DNA of 64,000 nt from Terriglobales bacterium (GTDB taxonomy: Bacteria > Acidobacteriota > Terriglobia > Terriglobales > Acidobacteriaceae): the NCBI GenBank assembly GCA_035561515.1, contig DATMXP010000009.1, positions 1 to 64,000 on the forward strand, written 5' to 3'. The notes under the pieces were generated by a model. That model searched no databases and was not told the origin of the DNA. It saw only the letters and a list, made by a program, of their open reading frames with translations. Both the position numbers and the translations under genes were made by a program. How positions within the stretch are numbered: position 1 is the first letter of the stretch; each line of letters starts with the position of its first letter. Positions 43,546 through 52,515 of the stretch are shown here, piece by piece.

Positions 43546-45695
43546 ATCTAGCTGAAGCACTTGTGCAGGCGTTGCCGGAGCTGCCGACGCAAGTCGTCGC
43601 GAAGCGCAAGTTCAAGTTCAACCCGGACTTGATCGTACGCGACGAAATTGATGACAACGGCCAGCCGATCAAGGTGGTGTTCGTGCCCGAAAAGGGCGCG
43701 ATGTATTACCTCGAGCAGCCGCAGTTTGATCTCTTCAAGCTGTTTGACGGCGAAAGGGATATTGCAGAGGTGGCCCAAGCCTATCTCGAGCAAACAGGCA
43801 CTGCGATCCCGGAGGAAGACGTCAAGGGATTCGCTCTCGCTTCCGTCGATACGGGACTTTGGTATGAGTCGGCGCAAGAACGGAATATCACCCTCAGCCA
43901 GAAGCTGAAGGACGAACGCACTCGCAGGGTCAAGCAGAAGGGCAAGTTCTCTGACCTGTCACACATCATTTTCAAGGGATGGGACCCGGACAAGTTCCTG
44001 ACCTGGGTTCACGAGAAGCTGTGGTTCATCTACACGCCGTGGTTTACAGCGCTGACGATGGGCCTGTTTGCCTTCATGACATGGATCTGGGTGAGCCGGT
44101 GGTCGGAGATCGGGCGCGATACTCTCCTCTATTACACCTTCACGCAAAAGAGCGCGAGCGACTTGCTGGAGTTCTGGCTGCTATTCCTGTTCATGGCGTT
44201 CTTTCACGAATCGGCACATGGACTTACCGCGAAACACTACGGCGCCTCGGTGCACAACATGGGATTCCAGTTGATTTATCTGGCACCAGCGTTTGCGATC
44301 GAGATCACTGAGCTGTGGGCGCGCGTGGGACGGAGGGAGCGATTGTGGGCGATCATCGCCGGGGTGTGGATCGAGATGGTGTTCTGCGCCATCGCGACCA
44401 TCATCTGGTGGGGTACTCCGGGCGGGACGATGGTCCACGAATGGTCATACAAGCTGATGATGATTACGGGGCTGGTAGTCCTCGTGGTCAACATGAACCC
44501 ACTGATGAAGCTGGATGGGTATTACGCGCTGGCAGAGATCGTGGGAGTTTCGGAGCTGAAGGAACGTTCGACGGCGTTTGTCTCCGGTTGGGTTAAGAAG
44601 CATGTGTTCCGGCTTCCCGTGGAGTACGACTACGTTCCGCCGAGGCGGAGATGGTTGTTTGTGCCGTACGCTCTGCTTTCCGGCGCATACAGCTACCTTC
44701 TTCTCTTTGCCGTGTCGCGGTTCACTTACAACGTGTTCCATCGTTTTACTCCGGAATGGGCCTTCGTTCCGGCGGGACTGGTGGCGTGGAAGATTTTCAA
44801 ATCACGCATTCTCCGGTTTGGTGCTTTTATGAAAACTGTGTTCCTCCACAACCTGGATGAATTGAAGACGGCTACGAGTCCAACCACTCGGGTCGCTCTC
44901 TTGGTGGGGCTCGCCGTTGTGCTTATCGTGCCGGTGTTCCACAAGACCGCTAATGGCGTTTTTGTGCTCGAGCCGGTGGAGAAGGCGGTGGTGAGAGCGA
45001 AGGTTCCTGGCTTTGTCGAGCGGATGTACGTGGAAGAACAGTCGCAGGTTCAAGCCGGGGCGCCCATCGCGCAAATGCGGAATCTCGAAATCGAGGGCGA
45101 ACTGGCGAAGGCTTCTGCGGAGCTGGAGGTTGCGAAATCCCGTTACGTGAGGGCCCAGTTGCAGTACGCATCTCTTGGGTCCTCGCAGGCGGAATTCAAC
45201 AGGGCCGAGAGTGTGCAGGAGACCGCCCGAAGCCGGGCTAGCGAATTGTTACCTTCGGCGCCAATTGCCGGGGTGGTAACAACGCCCCGGCCGCGCGACC
45301 TGGAAAAACGTTACGTGGAGGAGGGTACTGAGCTGGCGACCATCGAGAACCTGGGCACCATGCGAGCCAGACTGTACCTGCCGGAATACCAAGTCCGGGA
45401 GATCCACGCCGGTGCACCAGTATCGGTGCGAATGAAGTCCCGCTGGTCGCTGGTAAAGGGACAGGTCGATTACATCGGCGTTGCTCCGTCCGATGTGCCG
45501 CCGGGATTGATGGCGGAGAGCAAATATTCGGGTCTTAGGCCGCCGGCCTTTTATGTTGTCGATGTGCGAATCGCTAATCCAGGAGATTTGAAAACGGGTA
45601 TGTCCGGCGAAGCCAAGATCATACTCAGGAACCAAAGTTTGTTTGGCAAGTTTTGGGGCAACGTGAAAGATTTCGCGGGGCGACGGCTTTACTAG
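43542..45695 (+). CDS. PqqD-like / M50 site-2 protease / HlyD fusion protein
   Basis: A 717-residue membrane protein. A PqqD-like domain (about 45-110), as used to present ribosomal peptide precursors, is followed by a multi-helix M50 metalloprotease core. HESAH (222-226) is the zinc site and LDG (324-326) supplies the third ligand. The C-terminus is a biotinyl-lipoyl/HlyD module (from about 487). The three fused parts suggest recognition, intramembrane cleavage and export of a peptide or signal, all in one chain. That reading is inference; the domain calls are from motifs. It is coupled to the adaptor lipoprotein upstream. Confidence 0.85.
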   Translation: MNLAEALVQALPELPTQVVAKRKFKFNPDLIVRDEIDDNGQPIKVVFVPEKGAMYYLEQPQFDLFKLFDGERDIAEVAQAYLEQTGTAIPEEDVKGFALASVDTGLWYESAQERNITLSQKLKDERTRRVKQKGKFSDLSHIIFKGWDPDKFLTWVHEKLWFIYTPWFTALTMGLFAFMTWIWVSRWSEIGRDTLLYYTFTQKSASDLLEFWLLFLFMAFFHESAHGLTAKHYGASVHNMGFQLIYLAPAFAIEITELWARVGRRERLWAIIAGVWIEMVFCAIATIIWWGTPGGTMVHEWSYKLMMITGLVVLVVNMNPLMKLDGYYALAEIVGVSELKERSTAFVSGWVKKHVFRLPVEYDYVPPRRRWLFVPYALLSGAYSYLLLFAVSRFTYNVFHRFTPEWAFVPAGLVAWKIFKSRILRFGAFMKTVFLHNLDELKTATSPTTRVALLVGLAVVLIVPVFHKTANGVFVLEPVEKAVVRAKVPGFVERMYVEEQSQVQAGAPIAQMRNLEIEGELAKASAELEVAKSRYVRAQLQYASLGSSQAEFNRAESVQETARSRASELLPSAPIAGVVTTPRPRDLEKRYVEEGTELATIENLGTMRARLYLPEYQVREIHAGAPVSVRMKSRWSLVKGQVDYIGVAPSDVPPGLMAESKYSGLRPPAFYVVDVRIANPGDLKTGMSGEAKIILRNQSLFGKFWGNVKDFAGRRLY

Positions 45696-45704
45696 CAATG
45701 AAAA

Positions 45705-45728
45705 AGGCCGCTCATTCGCGAGCGGCCT
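45705..45728. terminator. Terminator of the histone-like gene, possibly bidirectional
   Basis: AGGCCGCTC (45705-45713) pairs with GAGCGGCCT (45720-45728). On the minus strand it is followed by TTTTT, ending the histone-like transcript. It also lies nine bases after the M50 fusion stop and may serve both directions. Confidence 0.75.
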
Positions 45729-45747
45729 GAATCCGGATTGGTTCTGT

Positions 45748-46068
45748 TTACAGAGCAGCCTTGCCGACGGCCTTCGCGGCGAGCTTTGCGGGAGCCTTTG
45801 CGGCCATTTTGGCTGGCGCTTTGGCAGCGAGCTTCGCCGGAGCCTTTGCAGCAAGCTTTGCCGGTGCTTTGGCGGCTAGTTTGGCTGGAGCTTTGGCAGC
45901 GAGTTTTGCAGGAGCCTTTGCAGCAAGCTTTGCCGGCGCTTTTGCGGCGAGCTTTGCGGGAGCCTTCGCTGCTACCTTCGTTACAGAAGTGCCAACCGCA
46001 TTGGGCGTGGTGGCGATAATAGCTTTGCGGACAACGTCACGGCTGGCAATCAAAGATTTCTTTTCCAT
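45748..46068 (-). CDS. Histone-H1-like Lys/Ala/Pro repeat protein
   Basis: A 106-residue basic protein. A short N-terminal domain (MEKKSLIASRDVVRKAIIAT) precedes eight tandem AAKAPAK(L/M) units (residues 33-96) and one degenerate unit. It resembles histone-H1-like tails of bacterial nucleoid proteins, which bind DNA through Lys and are often regulated. ATG 46068 has a GGAGG site. The repeat number may vary between strains through slippage. A coating or granule-associated role is also possible, given its likeness to the tail of the phasin-like protein. Confidence 0.75.
   Translation of the reverse strand: MEKKSLIASRDVVRKAIIATTPNAVGTSVTKVAAKAPAKLAAKAPAKLAAKAPAKLAAKAPAKLAAKAPAKLAAKAPAKLAAKAPAKMAAKAPAKLAAKAVGKAAL
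45781..45972 (-). repeat. Eight-copy 24-bp tandem repeat
   Basis: The repeat encodes eight AAKAPAK(L/M) units, 192 bases in all. Units differ at synonymous third positions (GCTTTGGCAGCGAG versus GCCTTTGCAGCAAG, for instance), so the copies are not newly duplicated. Confidence 0.85.
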
Positions 46069-46226
46069 CTGTATAGCCTCCAGTTTTTTACAGTGATTTT
46101 CTGAGCCCCTAGTCTTGTCCTTCTCTAGAGCACTCGGCGTGCCAAGGGCAGCTGGAAGCAAAAAGCAAACAATTCGCCCGTTTTTTAGGTTTCAGACGGC
46201 TTTTGGTAAGGACCAGTTTTGTCCTG

Positions 46227-46264
46227 GGACAATTTCTGTCCCTAGCCAGGTACAGAAATTGTCC
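46227..46264. repeat. 13-bp perfect inverted repeat between the histone-like and arsC-family genes
   Basis: GGACAATTTCTGT (46227-46239) pairs with ACAGAAATTGTCC (46252-46264) around a 12-base loop. It lies just after the ArsC-family stop (minus strand) without a T-run. It may be an operator or an unusual terminator. A related GGAC-AGTTTT-GTCC stretch precedes it. Confidence 0.6.
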
Positions 46265-46275
46265 GCCGAGATTGT

Positions 46276-46629
46276 TTACAGACCGAGGTCTCGCAGCTTT
46301 TCAATCGGTCTCGGTATAACGGCCTTACCACCCTTCACGACGATGGGACGCTGGATAAGTTCGGGATGCTTGGCCATGAGTCGGAGCAGGGCAGCGTCGT
46401 CTAGGTCGCGCCCGGCAACGTGCTCCTTGTAAGCAGGTTCGTTCTTGCGGATAGCGTCGGCAGGCCGAAGGCCGGCTGCCTTGAGTAGATTACCCAGACC
46501 TTCTGCCGTGAGAGGCTCTTCGAAGTAATTGACCGCCTGGAATTCGACCCCTTTCTCCGTAAGCTCCTTTTTCACAACGCGACAAGTGGTGCAGGTGGGT
46601 TTCTCGTAGACGATGATTTTCTCTTTCAT
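46276..46629 (-). CDS. ArsC/Spx-family thioredoxin-fold protein
   Basis: A 117-residue protein. The active-site pattern KPTCTTCRVVKKEL near the N-terminus and the C-terminal RPIVVKGGKAVIPRP are typical of ArsC-like reductases and the YffB/Spx group. It could be an arsenate reductase or a redox regulator. There are no arsenic-resistance neighbours (no arsB or arsR), so I prefer the broad family name. Its upstream gap leads to the divergent sigma54 activator. Confidence 0.85.
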   Translation of the reverse strand: MKEKIIVYEKPTCTTCRVVKKELTEKGVEFQAVNYFEEPLTAEGLGNLLKAAGLRPADAIRKNEPAYKEHVAGRDLDDAALLRLMAKHPELIQRPIVVKGGKAVIPRPIEKLRDLGL

Positions 46630-46701
46630 CTTGCGCCTCGAATGCGTTTTTTATAGCAAATTGCCGGGAATCACATTAACCTTTCCGACCCAGATAGTGC
46701 C

Positions 46702-48087
46702 ATGTCTTCGTCTGCGGTTCCCAGGAAATCAGATCGACGTCCTGTGCTTATTCTGTCGAGCGACGGGGAGGCTTGCGCCGCGCTTGATGCGGAGCTTTCG
46801 GTTGTGGCCAACGTAGCGCAGGTTCCGGATCTAGATTCACTGTTCACGGTGCTGTCGTCGATTCCGCAGGACCTGCTGGTGTTGGATCTGGATTCCATCG
46901 GCGGGAATCCACGCGAATCCGAGAATGCGGCTTATTCGATCTGCGAACGATTCCCGCAACTCCGCGTGATTGGACTGACACGCTCACGGCAGGCAGCCGG
47001 ACGCATACGCAGCATTATCCAGAATGTGTTCATTGCGCCCGTTGATCCCGACAAGCTGCAAAGTGCCGTCATGGCCTGCCTGAATGGAGATGCTTCGGAG
47101 GCGGCGGACATGGTTCGCGTCACTTCCGACCGTCGTTCTCTCGCCGGTCTGATCGGAGCAAGCGAGCCGATGCAAATGGTGTACGAAGCCATCTTGCGGC
47201 TGGCGGACAGCGGTACGACGGTGCTGATCCGAGGAGAGAGCGGATCAGGCAAGGAATTGGCCGCACGAGCTATGGTTTCACTCGGGCGGCGGAGTGCGAA
47301 GCCGTTCATTAGTCTGAACTGCGCGGCACTGCCGGAATCCCTTATAGAGACCGAGTTGTTTGGACATGAACGCGGCGCCTATACCGGAGCAGATCGAGCG
47401 CGACCGGGACAGATCGAGTTGGCACACACGGGAACGTTGTTTCTGGATGAGATCGCAACCCTGACACTCCCACTACAAAGCAAACTTCTGCGAGTACTGG
47501 AAGACCGGGAGGTCCGCCGGATCGGTGGCAACACAGGGCGTGCGATCGATTTCCGGTTGATCACGGCGACCAACGAGGACCTGGAGGAAATGGTCAAGGC
47601 GGGGCGGTTTCGCGAGGACCTCTACTACCGCATCAATGTGGTGCCGCTAGACCTGCCTCCCTTGAGAGAGAGAGAGGGAGATATTCCTCTGCTGGTCGAT
47701 CACTACCTGAAGCACTTCTGCGCATTGGAGGGCCTGCAGCAGAAGCATATTGCGCCAGAGGCGATAGAGATTCTGGAGGATTACAACTGGCCAGGGAACG
47801 TCCGCGAACTCGAAAACCTGGTACAGCGGCTTGTACTGATGGTTACTGGCGACACAATTGAAGCACGACACCTCCCAAAGTCGGTTCTGTTCGCAAGCCA
47901 TGCGCGGAACGAATCGCTGCTCATTCCGGAAGAGGGGCTGGATTTTCCGAATGAGATGGAGCGCATCGAAGCGGCATATGTGCGGGCCGCATTGCGAAGG
48001 ACCTCAGGGGTAAAGAACAAGGCGGCGAAGCTGTTGAACATTTCTGAGCGACAGATGAAGTACCTGTGTCATAAGCACGGGCTGTGA
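46702..48087 (+). CDS. Sigma54-dependent transcriptional activator
   Basis: A 461-residue NtrC-family activator. A receiver-like domain (about 14-125; Asp62 in LLVLDLDS is the candidate phospho-acceptor) precedes the AAA+ domain (150-390). This has Walker A GESGSGKE, the sigma54 loop GAYTGA (225-230) and Walker B GTLFLDEI. A Fis-type helix-turn-helix follows at the C-terminus (NKAAKLLNISERQMKYLCHKHGL). No histidine kinase is adjacent. The genes that follow are polysaccharide export and a giant surface protein, so exopolysaccharide control is a plausible role. Confidence 0.93.
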   Translation: MSSSAVPRKSDRRPVLILSSDGEACAALDAELSVVANVAQVPDLDSLFTVLSSIPQDLLVLDLDSIGGNPRESENAAYSICERFPQLRVIGLTRSRQAAGRIRSIIQNVFIAPVDPDKLQSAVMACLNGDASEAADMVRVTSDRRSLAGLIGASEPMQMVYEAILRLADSGTTVLIRGESGSGKELAARAMVSLGRRSAKPFISLNCAALPESLIETELFGHERGAYTGADRARPGQIELAHTGTLFLDEIATLTLPLQSKLLRVLEDREVRRIGGNTGRAIDFRLITATNEDLEEMVKAGRFREDLYYRINVVPLDLPPLREREGDIPLLVDHYLKHFCALEGLQQKHIAPEAIEILEDYNWPGNVRELENLVQRLVLMVTGDTIEARHLPKSVLFASHARNESLLIPEEGLDFPNEMERIEAAYVRAALRRTSGVKNKAAKLLNISERQMKYLCHKHGL

Positions 48088-48271
48088 AAGCCAGAATTCC
48101 CAATCCGGGAAAAGAGATGTCAAGGGGGTCAAGCCAGCTTTTTTCGCGTAAGTCATTGAGATAACGGCAAATATATTTTTCCAAATGTTGGCATGATGCC
48201 CCCTTTCAAAACGCTAAGCTTGAAATAGTAGGGTTTTAGAAAACTTCTTTTCATTTCAGGCTGGGAATCCC

Positions 48272-51200
48272 ATGAAATTTGGAATTTTGGCCTGCTTCGG
48301 GCGAAGCAGGATCGGGCGCGGTATTGTGTCGGCGCTGGTGGCGGCACTGGTGTTCATTATGGTTGGCGGCAGAGCAGAGGCCGGACCCGCAACGACGGTG
48401 GTGAGCGATGTCGTTTATCGGGCGGACGGAGCGCCAGCGGCAGGACAGATTTTGCTGTCATGGCCTGCGTTTGTGACGGCAGACGGAAAGCCTGTCGCGG
48501 CCGGCACAATGTCGCTGGGGATCGGAGCAGGGGGAAACGTGACGGTGGCGCTCGCGCCAAACGAGGGCGCGAACCCATCCGGCACGTACTACAAAGTGAC
48601 TCTGAAGTTGAATGACGGAACAACAAGCACCGAGTACTGGACGATTCCGCGGAAGAGTCCGGTTAAGGTGGCCGAAGTGAGGTCGCAATTGGCACCGGCT
48701 TCGGTGGCGGTGCAGTTTGCGTCGCGGCAATATGTCGATTCGACGCTGGCGTTGAAGGCGGATGGCGCTTCGGTCCTGCACAAGATCGGCGATGAGCAGG
48801 TTGCCGGTATCAAGGAGTTCGTTGCGTCCCCGCTGGTTCCAATGCCGAGAGTTGCCTCGGCTGTGGCGAACAAGAGCTACGTGGATGCGCAGGTGGCGTC
48901 CGTCAGCACCGGGGAGTTCGTGCGAAAGTCCGGCGACACCATGACTGGAGCTCTGATATTGGCGGGAGATCCAACGAGCACGAACCATGCGGTGAACCGG
49001 CATTACATCGACCTACAAATGGCCGGACTCGCAGGGGCGTTGACGCAAAAGCTTGGTCGCGAAAATGACACGCCAATCACATTGGCAGGCATGCGGTTTG
49101 CAACGCAATTTCCGTCGATTCAGGCAGCGATCAACGATGCCGGAGCGACCGGTTCTGTGGTGATTCCGCGCGAATATCCCGGAATCGACAGCTTCGCGAA
49201 TCCCAACAAGGTGCCGATCATCGACCTGCGGGGTGACGCAAGCTATCGCGGCGTTTACAACGTAAAAGACTTCGGCGCGAAGCCCAACGACGGCGCGGAT
49301 GACTGGCAGGCGATCCAGGCGGCAATCGATGCGGCGAGTGAGGGAAATGGTCCGTATGGTTCCGTCTATGTCCCGCGAGGGATTTTCCATGTAAGTAAGC
49401 CATTGCACATCACGAAGGGCATCCGGTTCTTCGGAGCGGGGCGAGGCCAAAGCGAGATCACTGGTTACTCGGCCGATCAGGGCGCGGTGCTGGTGGTGTC
49501 GCCTCCGACGTCGCTCTATCCGTCGTTGCCGACAGGTGAGTCACTGGTGACCGGGCCGGGGAACTCAATGTATCTGAACGGCGGGTACGATTACCTGCTT
49601 AACCTGCGAGAGAGTGGCGCAGTGGAACTGAACGGCCGCGACGCCCTGACAGTGGAGTTTTACTACAAGCCGGATGAGTCGGTGAGCGCGGGGCTGTACA
49701 ACATCATTTCCTCTTCAGGCACGGTAACAACGACGACAAACGTCGCGTTCTCGATTCAGCATGTAACCGGAGATAGCATCACGGCTTCCTTGAATGTAGG
49801 CGGAGTGTTGCAGTCGGTGACCTCCCCCGCGAACGCGGTCACGCAAGGGAGCGTGGCGCATATAGCCATGACCTTCGACGGAAGCTCGTTAAGGTTGTTT
49901 ATCAACGGGGAACTCAAGGGAAGCACGGCGGCGTCGGGAACGATTTCGCAGGCCGCGGGTGAAGACTTCGTAATTGGGCCTCGAGTCGCCGGATTCATGG
50001 AAAGCACCTTCCTGAATCCGATGGCTAAGGGCTGGATAGATTCAGTGCGGATCTCGAATTTCGCGAGATACAGCGGCAACTTCGCATCACCTACCGCGAA
50101 GTTCACGAGCGATGCGTCTACGCTCTTCCTCTTGAATTTCGACAGCCAGTTCGACCAATTTACGACTGCCAGTACCTGGCTGGGTCCTGAGCACTTGTTC
50201 CTGAGGAGATTCGGCGGGGGCATGGGGCAGGTTGGGAATTTGCATTTGAGCGATCTTTCATTCGTAGGAACCGGGCCGGAGTTCATCTACGTCATCAGCA
50301 GCCTGATCGAAAATGTGCAGGTTTCGTCCGCGCGGCGGGGTTTGCAGTTCCTGAACAATTGCTACCTCAATCGGTTGACGAGCGTGAGGGTGACAGCGCA
50401 ATCGACTGCGCAGTTTGCGCTCGGAATCGGCGCGGCAAGTGGTGTTCTCACGATGACAGACCTTGCGTTAACAGGCGGCAAGTATCCGCTGTATATCGAC
50501 ACATCCAGCGCGACCATTCACGGGCTTTGGGTTGAGGCGAGCAACGGGACAGAGATCGGCGCGGTACTAAAAGGTAACGCGAACACGTCGTTCGTCATTG
50601 ACCAACCGGTGTTCAGTAACGAAACGAATCCGGTGACAGTCCAGTACACGCTGGCAGAAGTCAACGTTGGAAACCTCGTTATGAATGGTGGCGTTCTGGA
50701 AACGTCGAACGGTGCTCCCCACGTGGGAGTGTTCGGTGGAGGATCCCTGGTGCATGTGGCGGGAAACTACTCCCTGGTGGGAACGCCGCCGCAGTGGGTC
50801 TACCACGTTGTGAGTTCGCCGACGAACCCGATCCAAATCACAGGGGCAAGCCAACAACACATGAGCATTCCCTTTGCGAGCAACATGAACGCGGTTCAGA
50901 CTACCTCAGTGAGGACGAACCAAACCTGCAGCGGGACAGACAAAGTGAGCGGGATCAGCAGCGGTGGAACTTTGATCTGTTCGCCCGATCAGGGCGCAGG
51001 CACTGGTTATACCCTGACGCTGTCGAGCACCGGCAGCAACGAACTAGAAAGCGGCGGGACGTACTATTTTGGCGGGGATTTGGTCGGCGGGAACAACACC
51101 AGTTTTGACTTGGCGAAGATCGAAATTCCGAAAGGCGGAATACTGAACCCATTTTACGTTCGACAGAACCTGTCTGTTGCCGCAAGTTCGGCGGCAATGG

Positions 51201-51406
51201 TGGCCCATCGAGTTTGTATCAACAGCGAGGCAAATTGTGTTGGCGGGACTTCGTTCTCCTATAACAGCACCGCGACTGCGGGAACCGATATTTCGTTAAA
51301 CCAGGCGGTCGCAGCCGGGGATACCATCGCAGTTCGAGTGGATACGCCCAATTGGGACACGCGTCCTGCGAACGTGCATTGGTACGCTGTGGCGTACATC
51401 GAGTAG
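48272..51406 (+). CDS. Large secreted protein: tail-fibre-like segment, pectate-lyase beta-helix, LamG domain
   Basis: A 1044-residue secreted protein with a signal peptide (about 1-35). The N-terminal part holds phage-tail-fibre-like motifs (NKSYVDAQVAS; SGDTMTGALILAGDPTSTNH, about 205-250). A Pectate_lyase_3-type beta-helix starts at about 327 (VYNVKDFGAKPNDGADDWQAI). A LamG/concanavalin-like domain follows (about 436-622). The rest is Ser/Thr/Gly-rich beta structure. It could be a trimeric surface fibre or a polysaccharide-binding or -cutting protein. There is no clear catalytic signature I can confirm. It lies between the sigma54 activator and the export gene. Confidence 0.8.
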   Translation: MKFGILACFGRSRIGRGIVSALVAALVFIMVGGRAEAGPATTVVSDVVYRADGAPAAGQILLSWPAFVTADGKPVAAGTMSLGIGAGGNVTVALAPNEGANPSGTYYKVTLKLNDGTTSTEYWTIPRKSPVKVAEVRSQLAPASVAVQFASRQYVDSTLALKADGASVLHKIGDEQVAGIKEFVASPLVPMPRVASAVANKSYVDAQVASVSTGEFVRKSGDTMTGALILAGDPTSTNHAVNRHYIDLQMAGLAGALTQKLGRENDTPITLAGMRFATQFPSIQAAINDAGATGSVVIPREYPGIDSFANPNKVPIIDLRGDASYRGVYNVKDFGAKPNDGADDWQAIQAAIDAASEGNGPYGSVYVPRGIFHVSKPLHITKGIRFFGAGRGQSEITGYSADQGAVLVVSPPTSLYPSLPTGESLVTGPGNSMYLNGGYDYLLNLRESGAVELNGRDALTVEFYYKPDESVSAGLYNIISSSGTVTTTTNVAFSIQHVTGDSITASLNVGGVLQSVTSPANAVTQGSVAHIAMTFDGSSLRLFINGELKGSTAASGTISQAAGEDFVIGPRVAGFMESTFLNPMAKGWIDSVRISNFARYSGNFASPTAKFTSDASTLFLLNFDSQFDQFTTASTWLGPEHLFLRRFGGGMGQVGNLHLSDLSFVGTGPEFIYVISSLIENVQVSSARRGLQFLNNCYLNRLTSVRVTAQSTAQFALGIGAASGVLTMTDLALTGGKYPLYIDTSSATIHGLWVEASNGTEIGAVLKGNANTSFVIDQPVFSNETNPVTVQYTLAEVNVGNLVMNGGVLETSNGAPHVGVFGGGSLVHVAGNYSLVGTPPQWVYHVVSSPTNPIQITGASQQHMSIPFASNMNAVQTTSVRTNQTCSGTDKVSGISSGGTLICSPDQGAGTGYTLTLSSTGSNELESGGTYYFGGDLVGGNNTSFDLAKIEIPKGGILNPFYVRQNLSVAASSAAMVAHRVCINSEANCVGGTSFSYNSTATAGTDISLNQAVAAGDTIAVRVDTPNWDTRPANVHWYAVAYIE

Positions 51407-51416
51407 TTCACCCTAC

Positions 51417-51444
51417 ACCCACCCTGTTTCGACACAGGGTGGGT
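51417..51444 (+). terminator. Terminator after the giant secreted protein
   Basis: ACCCACCCTGT (51417-51427) pairs with ACAGGGTGGGT (51434-51444), an 11-base perfect stem, followed by TTCC. It separates the secreted protein from the export gene. Confidence 0.8.
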
Positions 51445-51530
51445 TTCCTCAGTAATAACGCTCAGGCCCGGAAGCGAGACGGTTGGGCAAGGATGCTGTG
51501 CTAAACTTCGGGCAACTTCCAAGGAGTTTC

Positions 51531-52493
51531 ATGCGCCGCCGGTCGACAGGTTTTGTTGCCTTTCTACTTCTGTGTTTTGCCTGCTTATTTGTATCGAGCT
51601 CGTTATGTCAAACTGTGGAACCGCAGGTTCCAGTGCCTGGCTCGAACAACAGCGCTAACGCGGCACTCGCCCCGCCATCTTCAAGGAAATTAAGGGTGGG
51701 TCCGGGTGATCTCATCGAGGTGAGCGTGTATGGAGTGTCGGATTACAAACACGACGTGCGCGTGGCCGATTCGGGTGAGGTCTCGTTGCCGTTAGTTGGA
51801 GTTGTGGGGGTGGGAGGCAAGACGATTGAAGAAGCCCAAGAACAGATTGCAAGTGCCATGAAAGCGGGCAATTACTTCCGTGATCCGCACGTGATGGTAC
51901 TGATCAAGGATTACGCTTCTCAGGGTATTTCGATCATGGGGGAAGTGATCCGCCCGGGCGTGTATCCGGCGATGAGCACGCGGCGGCTTTACGATGTGGT
52001 GTCACTGGCCGGCGGATTCACGGTGAAAGCCGGAAAACTGGTGACGATTACGCATCGCGACAGGCCGAATGAGCCGGACAAGGTGATGATCACAAACGAT
52101 CCCGCGAGATCGATGGACAGCAACGTTGAGGTTTATCCGGGCGACACGATCGTTGTATCCAAAGGCGGGGTGGTGTATGTGGTGGGCGACGTGGTGAGGC
52201 CGGGTGGATACGTAATGGAACACTCGGAGCACATGACCGTGCTTGAAGCAGTGGCGTTGGCGCAAGGTCCCAATCGAACGGCCGCACTCGGCAAAGCGAG
52301 ATTGATTCGTCGGGCGGGCGGGAAACCGCAGGAAATCAAAGTGCCGCTGAAGGCGATCCTGGCGGCAAAAGCAGACGACATGGAACTCGTGCCGGACGAC
52401 ATTCTGGTGATTCCCGGCAGCGCAGCCAAGGCGCTGGCAAAGCGCAGCACCGAGTCAATTCTGCAAATCGCGACGGGGCTGGCTATCTTTTAG
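51531..52493 (+). CDS. Polysaccharide export protein (Wza/OPX family)
   Basis: A 320-residue outer-membrane export protein. A signal peptide (about 1-24) is followed by the Poly_export domain (VGPGDLIEVSVYGVSDYKHDVRVADSGEVSLPLVG). Two SLBB-type domains follow (GISIMGEVIRPGVYPAM; GGVVYVVGDVVRPGGYVMEH). The terminal helix (STESILQIATGLAIF) resembles the Wza pore helix. ATG 51531 has AAGGAG five bases upstream; the frame from 51483 is an extension. The canonical lipobox is not evident. It probably works with the glycan operon on the other strand. Confidence 0.92.
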   Translation: MRRRSTGFVAFLLLCFACLFVSSSLCQTVEPQVPVPGSNNSANAALAPPSSRKLRVGPGDLIEVSVYGVSDYKHDVRVADSGEVSLPLVGVVGVGGKTIEEAQEQIASAMKAGNYFRDPHVMVLIKDYASQGISIMGEVIRPGVYPAMSTRRLYDVVSLAGGFTVKAGKLVTITHRDRPNEPDKVMITNDPARSMDSNVEVYPGDTIVVSKGGVVYVVGDVVRPGGYVMEHSEHMTVLEAVALAQGPNRTAALGKARLIRRAGGKPQEIKVPLKAILAAKADDMELVPDDILVIPGSAAKALAKRSTESILQIATGLAIF

Positions 52494-52515
52494 CGGAAAC
52501 ACTTCAAGGCGGCGG

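Noticed and set aside
45781-45972. CRISPR-like array
   Set aside because: The period is 24 bases with no spacers, and the repeat encodes a protein in frame.
48187-48205. Possible sigma54 promoter (TTGGCATGATGCCCCC) before the giant secreted gene
   Set aside because: GG is present, but the bases 10 positions later are CC rather than GC, and the site is better described as the small palindrome GGCAT-G-ATGCC.
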